Made by a program: the position numbers and the translations under genes. A DNA stretch of 64,000 bases, taken from assembly GCF_020085105.1 (NCBI RefSeq), contig NC_058044.1, positions 24,053,206 through 24,117,205 on the forward strand, read 5' to 3'. This document shows, piece after piece, positions 56,734 to 64,000 of the stretch (positions are counted from its first letter, which is position 1; every line of letters starts with the position of its first letter). The stretch is from Siniperca chuatsi. Taxonomy: Eukaryota > Chordata > Actinopteri > Centrarchiformes > Sinipercidae. The notes under the pieces are model-generated. The model did no database searches. It worked only from the letters and a program-made list of their open reading frames with translations, and was not told the origin of the DNA.

Positions 56734-59700
56734 ATGGATGAAATTTCCGAGACTGATGATGTTCAGGCTACACTCCATCATCAGGTAATTTAGGTGATTG
56801 AAACAGATCCTACATTTACATCTTATCAAATTGTTGACAAGTCTTTGTTTCAGGACACTGAAGGAAAGAATCCAGCAGTGGATGCCACACTGCTACAGTG
56901 CCACCAGTCCCCTCTGCAGGAATCTACTATGATTTCAACTCAACAGCATCAGGCAGCAGAACAGTCCTGTCTCACCAAACAAGGTCCTGCCATAGAAGAA
57001 AAACATGCAGAAGCAAGAAACGTTTACTTAAAAAATGAGACAGTTAAAGCTTTTGAAGGGCAAGAAGAGACTACAGATACCAATCCCAACAATGATTCTC
57101 AGCTGGAGGGCTTTAGAGCAAGTACTGATAATGATGCCTGTAAGAACAACGAAGAAATAACTGCAGAGGAATGCAACAGACCATCATCTCAAACATGCAC
57201 CAATCAACTCCCGGTCATCTTGCCAACCTCTGAAGAGGGTGATGGATCCTGTGCAACTGCTTTGGATGAACAACTGCATGAAAAGGAGAACTCTCAGTGT
57301 AATTTGAAGAGAAACCAAGAAACCAGCCAAGAAGAACCCAGCAATGTAAACATGGCTGATGTCAAGGAAATCACAAAGGAGGCAGCAGCGGTGTTACCGG
57401 CCAAAAAGAAGCGAAGGATGGGTATGTGTGGTCTGACAGAGAAGGAGCGGAGTCACTTTTTACAGACACAAAAGCATGAAAACGGGCAGAATGGACCGGA
57501 GAGAGTTGAGAAGCAGATCTGTAATAACACAGATGACCTTGTTGCTCAGGAAGAGATTAGATTTTCATCCCCCATACCATCCTCACTATCCATCCCAGTA
57601 GGCAGTGTCACAGAGCAGAACAAGGCCGAGATAAAACTTCTGTCCAGTCACTATGGAGGGGATGACAGGTCAGAAAAATGTAGTGAGGAATCCAAACTAC
57701 ATGTTAAATATCTTACATTTTTAGTTTCTAAGTTTCATTTTGGCATTATCATGACAATGGCCAGAGTTGGATAGAGTTGTGTCATGTGCTGCCCTTCATA
57801 TACACTGCTTCAGTAAAACTTAAGTCAAGTTTAAGTGAAATGACTGGAGAAAACAAACACTCCAAACATACATACAAAAAAAGATACTTGATTACAATAA
57901 CAGGGATAAATGTGATTTGTTACTTCCCCCCTTGACAATAACATTGTTTGTTAACACACAGGGCCGAAACTGAAGTCCACATTGCCGTCACTACCTCAGA
58001 TGGGACCAGTACTGTGTGTGATCCAGGCTGCTCAAAGGGAAAGAGTTGTGGGGCTGAAGGAGGCATAGTGTCTGGGCCAGAACAAACTGATGACATGATG
58101 TCAGATCCACCTGCAGAGGAAGAAGAGGAGGAGCTTTTGGGGAATCAGGAGCAGCAGGAACTCGAGGCACGTACAGCTGAGATTATGACTGAAAAACCTC
58201 AGGAACAAATGAAAGACGGTGAAGATGGGTCAGAGGTAGTAAACCAAAGTCCTGCCATCACTTTTTACTCCAATCCAACTCAAAATGAGGAGACTGAGAA
58301 CCTGGATGCAATCGAGGCTGCCCTTCTGCAGGTGAATACTGTGACCAGGAGAAGAGATGAGAAGAAGGAAGAGTTGACTGGTGGTGCTGGGGACGGTGAC
58401 GGAGCTGAAGCAGGTGCTTCATCCACAGACACTCTGTCAGCAGGATTCAACTGTGGCTCTGTGGAGCTCTGCAGGGCTGCAGTGACACCTAGTGGCTCAG
58501 AGAGGAAAGACAGTGTGAGTGGTGGTAACCAGAACTTAATAACTAGGATTGATAGGGAGGGGACAAACTTACAAAATACCAGTTTAGTGAAGCTCATAAT
58601 GTCAAGTTTTTGTTGTGACTGTCAGAGTTGTTAGTTAAAATCAAGGGTCATTTTGGCAAATATGTCTTCAAGTGTGTTTCAGTCAGTGTTTTCTTCATTA
58701 ATGCAGTTTTTCTGTCATCTGTCACCCCTTTGCCACATCACATAACTGTGCAGTGTTTCTGACAAATGCACCAGCAAGAGACGTACTGTAAATTAGTGCT
58801 GAAACAATTAATCAATTAGACGCTGAACAGACAGTCATCAACATGACTGAGTAGTGTTTAAGTCATTTATCAAGGGAAAAAAAAACAAATATTTGCTGGT
58901 TCCATCTTCTCAAATGTAAAGATTTCATATCATTGTAAATTGAATATCTTTCCGTTTTGGACTGTTGGTTGAACAAAACAACGTTTTGGGGCGTTTTTCA
59001 CCATTTTCTAAAATATTATCGACTAAACAATTAATTAGTTAATTAATTGCAAAAATTGACAGAATATTACTGTTTAGGTGCAGTCCTACTGTAAATCATA
59101 ATTACAAACGCAGCTACACAAATAATTCATATTAAGCTGAATACTTACTAGCAATGTGTAAGCTTTAATTGACATCTTACAATCACCTGTTACATTAGTG
59201 AGTTTACTGAAAACTACTGCAAAAAAACAAACACGAACATCACCAAATTGATATGTACTGAAGTTTATTTTACTGTGTACCTTGTAACTTTACAGAAATG
59301 GCTGATTTATTTTTGTTGCACACAGCGTGATCCTGATGATGAACCTTGTGCTGGTCCTTCTACTGTGAACGCTGAGCCCCCTCAGACCAGGGACACCACT
59401 GACCTGTTTGGATCTGGGTACTTGGATTACGTGTCGGACTCACAGCTGAACACCATTGCTCTGACGTAAGGAAGTAGGAAAGGTGGAATCCTGACAGGGG
59501 TGTGAAGAAAGGGAAGGTCAGGGATGCAAGTGAGCCTCTGTAGACTGGCTCTTCAGATAAACGCCCAGTGTAAACAAGCTCAGGGTTTAGCTCATTTGAG
59601 GCTTGGCAAACCCAATGGTGTCCTCTTCCACCAAGACAAACAACTTACTGATTGACAGGTTGTTAAAAAAAAAAAAAACTTTGTTAGCACTGTCAGAAAG

Positions 59701-60322
59701 GAAGTAAGATCTCATTTGACACACCAAAGACAAGGACAGAGGAAAGTATTACATTTTAAGAAAAAATCTGATTAAAATGCAGTGAATTCAGATATGTTTA
59801 ATTTTGTTTAATTCCTTTCTGGTCTCAGTGCCCATTTCACCTTATGACAAAGACATTTTCCTGTCATAGAAGTTAACATATTTACACATTTTAGTACTCT
59901 TATGGAATTAACAAACTCAAATTTAGGCTTTGTTACAAGCTTATACACCACTATGTAGCCATCCAACTTTTCACTTTCTCCCCATCCAGTGAGGAGGAGG
60001 TGATGGAGAGGGAGGAAGATCTTGGTTCCTCAGACTGTCATGAAGATGCTACAGACCTGATCTGTGGGCTCATCAGAGAACTCTCCTCTCTAAAGTTAGT
60101 AAATGCTTCTCTTTTATCCAATCTAAATTTATCTAAATCTTAAACTATCCTACTTGTTGTCAAACACAAATCTGGGAGGGGAAAAAGTTACTGAGTTATT
60201 GAAAGTGATAATCAGCATGTATCCTCTGGTTGCTTTCTTGTAGTCAAAAGGTCATGGCCACCCATAGAGAGCTGGAGAACCTGCGCCGTAGCAGTAAAAG
60301 TTCAAGGAGCTCCATCCGTTGA
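56734..60322 (+). CDS. brme1: Break repair meiotic recombinase recruitment factor 1
   Basis: BRME1 (human C19orf57) works with MEILB2/HSF2BP and BRCA2 to bring RAD51 and DMC1 to meiotic double-strand breaks; nuclear, germline. Coding exons from the first in-frame ATG: 56734-56784 (the exon itself starts at 56698), 56854-57668, 57962-58514, 59326-59465, 59990-60094, 60244-60322; phases close at 580 aa. The chain is mostly disordered and acidic. A basic KKKRRMGMCGLTEKERSHFL motif lies near residue 200, and the conserved C-terminus DATDLICGLIRELSSLN plus MATHRELENLRR forms the helix that binds the partner in mammals. Identity rests on these motifs and on lying between cc2d1a and nanos3, as in human. 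The N-terminus is uncertain: the exon frame is open to 56698, and the upstream candidate exon at 56416 does not fit its phase. Confidence 0.8.
58793..59089. mobile_element. TAGGGCTGCAAC-type MITE, near full length
   Basis: It starts TTAGTGCTGAAACAATTAAT and ends TTAGGTGCAGTCCTA. It lies in a brme1 intron and shares the internal TTTTTCACCATTTT block with the copy at 4425. Confidence 0.7.
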
Positions 60323-61360
60323 GGATTTGTTTCAAGTCCCTGCCATCCTGATCTTACTGTTGCCCCAATGGTTTGTGGGTAATGAAGGCACTTGTGCCAT
60401 TGCTCAAACGTTCAGTTATTTCACTATAAATCTGTCTTCACTGTTCTTGTATCATTGACAGCTGGATGTTCAGTTTAATGGCTTAGTTGTTCTGGTTCTC
60501 TCCAAATAAAAGATGGATCTTGTTCATGAAGTCAGTAATCTGAGTATTATTCTGTAAGTATCATCTGTCATTAGTGATATATCCAGAGGTAAATCTGCCC
60601 CACATGGCTGGCTTAAATTAAATCAAAGAATTTCAAAGAATGGAGAGCGATGAAAAAGAATACAAAACACAGATGTTGTCAATTTAGACATTTATAATTT
60701 CTGACATACAAGAATATTCACACAGATGTTTCCCCAAGAAAGTCAGAAGAGCTGAAGTGGCATATTAGTAGAGCCACACGTACAATATTCAAAATAAAAT
60801 TAACATGCCTCAAGAACAGCTATTTACCTACACCTCAGAACAAGAACAAGTCACTCGTATTTTTAAAAATTTAAAATGCTGACATGGTCACATGATGTTA
60901 ACGTGCTGTAGTAAGGTTATTACTGATGACTGTGGGTCTTATAAAAAGGTTTGATAGCATTAGAATCTTTCAATGCATGGACAGGAGATATGAAACTGGA
61001 CATCAGACGGCCACGTTTTAAAAATATGTAAAACAAACATACATTTTCCTTTGAAACATGTCTCTTTTTTTCTCCTCCCAAACATAATAATATCTGGCAG
61101 TCGTTCATTAAATTACCTACAAAACCTAAACACCAAACGGACGCTGTTAGAGAAGGCTAGGCCAACAAAAAGTCCAGCTGGAAAATAACTCCAATCAGCA
61201 TCATAGAAGGCTACACAGCAAACGAGCCAAACGCATGCAAATGAAAACCAAACCGAAACACAAAAGCAAAAACACACGCATGCTAATAAACTAAAATCAC
61301 ACTCAAATAAAAAGGAGGATTCAGCCTTCTGTGTCTATTTGCTACCCGCCACTTGTTGGT
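60323..61360. other. Convergent 3' ends of brme1 and nanos3
   Basis: The two genes run toward each other with stop codons 1.04 kb apart, so both 3' untranslated regions lie here and may overlap. I looked for GCACTT, the miR-430 seed match known from fish nanos 3' UTRs, on the nanos3 strand and saw none. No canonical AATAAA was found for nanos3. Confidence 0.6.
60505..60510 (+). terminator. brme1 poly(A) signal
   Basis: AATAAA about 180 bases past the brme1 stop codon. Confidence 0.6.
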
Positions 61361-62032
61361 TCAGCGTCTGGACTTGGCGTACACGGAGCTGTACGCGCTG
61401 TCCACTTTTGGACAGAAGCGCTTGGTGTGGGCTCTGGCCCCCGTGGCTCCGCACAGAGGACAGACATACTGCCGCAGATAGGGACACAAAACATCTCCGG
61501 CCTGGTTCTTCAGCCAGTGGGATCCGTACACCGACTCGGACTCCCCGTTGTGCTTGCAGAAACTGCAGAACATGCGTTCAGGTGACGGAGGTAAAGCTGG
61601 CGGATCCGGTGTTTTAAAACGAGTTGTCTTCGTGCGCTCTTTTGGCCCCCGGGAGCCCGTCGGTCTTGGCACTAGCTTCAAATCCACCGCGTCTGGTGGA
61701 TCAGCACGAAAGGAGTCTGACGCGTACCACAAACCATCAGGTGGACGCTGATGAGCCAAAGAGCCTAGCAGTGTAGATTCAGCGGCGAGATGTGACGCAC
61801 AGACTGCCCCGAGGTCGCTGCTTTGGCAAACTGTGTCAATGCGCACAGACCCCAGTGCCTCGCACAGGTCATCTGAGACTGGCAGTGAGGCCTCACTGGA
61901 GGAGTTCCGTCCCAGGATCTCTCTGATTGTGTCCGACAGTCCTATGTAGTCTCTCCAGGGCTGGAAACTTTTGCTGTCCGACTCCATGAAGCGCGGCAGG
62001 TGATGAAAGAGTCCCCTAACCATACCGCTCAT
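61361..62032 (-). CDS. nanos3: Nanos homologue 3, germ-cell RNA-binding repressor
   Basis: Nanos proteins bind RNA with Pumilio and recruit the CCR4-NOT deadenylase to repress mRNAs; in fish nanos3 is needed for primordial germ-cell survival. This is a single exon of 223 aa, and lack of introns is usual for the family. The C-terminal double CCHC zinc finger is complete: Cys156, Cys159, His172, Cys183 and Cys191, Cys194, His202, Cys207, with spacing C-x2-C-x12-H-x10-C and C-x2-C-x7-H-x4-C. Near the start, [14 protein letters not shown] (about 23-36) fits the NOT1-interacting motif. The middle is low-complexity and proline-rich. The start at 62032 is the first ATG in frame; Met4 is an alternative. 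The position beside brme1 matches human NANOS3 next to C19orf57. Confidence 0.97.
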   Translation of the reverse strand: MSGMVRGLFHHLPRFMESDSKSFQPWRDYIGLSDTIREILGRNSSSEASLPVSDDLCEALGSVRIDTVCQSSDLGAVCASHLAAESTLLGSLAHQRPPDGLWYASDSFRADPPDAVDLKLVPRPTGSRGPKERTKTTRFKTPDPPALPPSPERMFCSFCKHNGESESVYGSHWLKNQAGDVLCPYLRQYVCPLCGATGARAHTKRFCPKVDSAYSSVYAKSRR

Positions 62033-62330
62033 TCTAGTTCCTTCTCTGCATTTTTTTCCCCGTCTCGTCTGCCAAACTCCCTCTCAGTTATGTGATTGAG
62101 GTGTTGACTTTGTAATAACGATGTAAAGGACCACAGAAACACGGCGCTCAGTCAGCGTAACGAAATTTTGATTGGTAATTGAGTACAAGTGGTGATCAGA
62201 GGCACACTCCCCAGCGTGCCAGCAGCCAATCCCATGAGCCCATGCACCGCGCGTGCAGGTCAGTTACCTTCTCAATTTCCTCCAATCAAACAAGTTGAGT
62301 GATGCCATTCTGTCCCCTCATGCACAGTTG
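62033..62330 (-). promoter_or_regulatory. nanos3 upstream region with CCAAT boxes
   Basis: Three CCAAT cores lie 140-255 bases upstream of the start codon: ATTGG at 62171-62175 (CCAAT on the gene strand), and CCAAT at 62226-62230 and 62282-62286 in the other orientation. Several CpGs lie between them, including ACCGCGCGTGC. NF-Y use is plausible but inferred. Confidence 0.4.
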
Positions 62331-62805
62331 CATACCCTGCTTGTACACCAAGAAGCCACATAGTTTTTGTTTTTTGGTTTCTAATTTAAGTTTCTCATAA
62401 ATAATTGGTTTAGGGAGCTAGAGCAATGTGTTCAAATGTTACCAGCAGGATACTAGTAAATACCAACATTGTTAAGAATAGTTTGGATCTTATTTGTCTA
62501 TTTCAGTGTAAAATGTGTTTTAGTTCATGTAACAGTAATTATGATGGTGATTTACCTTCTGGTGATGGTAAAAGAGATTTGAAGCAACAACCTTTAGCTG
62601 CTACTTTCACTAAGCCACATACATGTGGGAGAAAAATCTGAATAAATGAGTGGAGAAACATAATACATGCAGATGCTTCCATATCGAACAGGACCGGGGT
62701 CACTGGTTGGAGTATGAAAATGATGTAATGAAATGACCCACCTGATCACAGATTTTGGACTGACATGTTAGACAATCATCAAAAACAAATTAAGGAATAT
62801 ATTTT

Positions 62806-62965
62806 CTGAGAATGGCGTTTATCTCTCCGGATGTGTTCAGACTTGGAGAATCTATGGCGATTAGCACTGAAGCTGTTCTGGCAGCTTGTGGTGGACCAAC
62901 ACCTTCCTATGACACTTTGTTGTTTTTTTTCCCCCTTTGTCATCCATCTGTATGTCCACTACACT
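62806..62965. repeat. Dispersed repeat, second of two copies
   Basis: GAGAATCTATGGCGATTAGC, AGCACTGAAGCTGTTCTGGC, GTGGTGGACCAACACC and GACACTTTGTTG match, with gaps, the copy at 12245-12410. Same orientation, family unknown to me. Confidence 0.55.
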
Positions 62966-63421
62966 ACTGAGTTAATGTAGCCCATATGAGGTGCAGATAT
63001 CAGTATGTCTGTCTGTCAGCTGTGCTGCTCACCAAGTCCTGTTTGCATCTGTGGGGCTCAGTTTTGCTCGTGCAGATGCTTTGCTGCTATGCTTTTGAAG
63101 AACCAGGATGCCTTTAACATACAGAGAGCTTCTTTCTATTGCTCATTTGTTTTGTCATCTTTCAGATGCAATAGGATTCAAACTGAGCAGGTCCAATTTG
63201 TATTTGAGGTAGCAGTCATCGTGTGACATATTCCAGCTTCTCGGAAAGATTAATGGAAACGTCTGTAAAAATACATTGAGCTAGGAAGGCTTGTGGAACA
63301 AAAACTAACCCAGAAATGGAGCAGGGCTAGATTAAAAAATTGAAAGAAAAAAAAAAAAATCAATTTTCATAGTATTCAAACAGAAAAAAAACAAAACACT
63401 AGGGTTAAAATATAATCAGCC

Positions 63422-63427
63422 TTTATT
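63422..63427 (-). terminator. Poly(A) signal of the candidate end exon
   Basis: TTTATT reads AATAAA on the minus strand, 64 bases past the possible stop codon at 63491. Confidence 0.35.
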
Positions 63428-63490
63428 GATTATTTTAAAAAGTGGAAATAAGCTACAATGTGTTTTTAATCACCACATATCACAATTGTA

Positions 63491-63587
63491 TTAAAATGAC
63501 CAGTCTAAGTGTGGAGCCTGTGGCGTGTCCACCATCCTGTCTGCTCGGCCATCCCATGTCTTTGACTGGTGATCCACCTCTCTGGTT
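63491..63587 (-). CDS. Possible last exon of an unidentified gene
   Basis: On the minus strand a pyrimidine run and CCCCTTCAG acceptor precede about 97 bases that read TREVDHQSKTWDGRADRMVD, then TPQAPHLDWSF and a stop. An AATAAA follows 64 bases later. Acceptor, open frame and poly(A) signal together look like a terminal exon whose remaining exons lie beyond the right edge. I do not recognise the protein, and human neighbours such as ZSWIM4 were not matched. Confidence 0.35.
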
Positions 63588-64000
63588 CTGAAGGGGAAGA
63601 GGGTGAATGAGAGATGGCAAAGTAATAGTAGTGGTAATGGGGAGAACATAAAATCCAAGTAAGCTTTTAAGATCAAACAGAAAATATCACTCAAGTGCAA
63701 ATGGAGCAACACTAACATAGCATATTTAATTCCTGTCAGATTTTAACTGCTGCTGTAAACACTTATAAAGTATCATTTGGGCCAAACTGGAGAAAAGATC
63801 TGTTAAAATGTTAATTTGTACATATATTGAAACTGATAATCTGTAATGATGTCCTTTACCATTAGATAAATGTTAGCAACCTTTCTTTTCTGACCCCTCT
63901 GTTGATTACTATGAGCTACTACTATTGTGAAGGGAATTTAATAAAAAGGGAGAAAACTGATGAAAATATGGTAGTTGTATTTGTGTATTCTGCATCAGCA
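63588..64000. other. Right edge, nothing recognised
   Basis: AT-rich DNA with no supportable exon. If 63491-63587 is a real last exon, this is part of its preceding intron. Confidence 0.5.

Larger units (their letters stand above)
62331..63490. other. Upstream of nanos3, no gene seen
   Basis: AT-rich intergenic DNA. The only recognised item is the second copy of a dispersed repeat at 62806-62965. Confidence 0.5.

Noticed and set aside
61331-61751. Plus-strand open frames opposite nanos3
   Set aside because: Shadows of the nanos3 coding strand, which has a complete zinc-finger signature.

Overview
The window is nuclear DNA of a ray-finned fish, most likely a percomorph teleost. The evidence is spliced vertebrate genes with GT-AG introns, a gene order that matches human chromosome 19p13, and many short DNA-transposon relics of kinds common in spiny-rayed fish. 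There are no operons, CRISPR arrays, phage or bacterial features.

Layout, left to right: khsrp (minus, 1972-8435), slc25a23 (minus, 10490-17250), an R4-type RGS gene (plus, 19815-21944), the c19orf53/UPF0390 homologue (minus, 24113-25977), mri1 (minus, 31603-38579), cc2d1a (minus, 43390-55510), brme1 (plus, about 56734-60322), nanos3 (minus, single exon, 61361-62032), and a possible last exon of an unidentified minus-strand gene (63491-63587). I placed every exon by hand from splice sites. The reading phases close for khsrp (669 aa), slc25a23 (490 aa), the RGS gene (158 aa), c19orf53 (97 aa), mri1 (353 aa) and cc2d1a (991 aa). In brme1 they close from codon 56734 onward (580 aa), but the 5' end is unresolved.

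The genes do not form one pathway. They cover mRNA decay and splicing (khsrp), ATP-Mg/phosphate exchange in mitochondria (slc25a23), G-protein signal shut-off (RGS), methionine salvage (mri1), endosomal and transcriptional scaffolding (cc2d1a), meiotic recombination (brme1) and germ-cell maintenance (nanos3). Two arrangements may matter for regulation: cc2d1a and brme1 are head to head over about 0.9 kb, and the germline genes brme1 and nanos3 converge.

The space between genes and the introns hold mainly non-autonomous DNA elements (foldback and hAT-like MITEs), LINE fragments, tRNA-headed SINE-like copies (one with a perfect 13-bp target-site duplication) and microsatellites. I found no clear sign of an undescribed system. 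The most interesting signals are a repeated palindromic octamer in two promoter regions, nested foldback elements in the last slc25a23 intron, a splice donor made of a GT microsatellite in mri1, and the frame conflict at the start of brme1.
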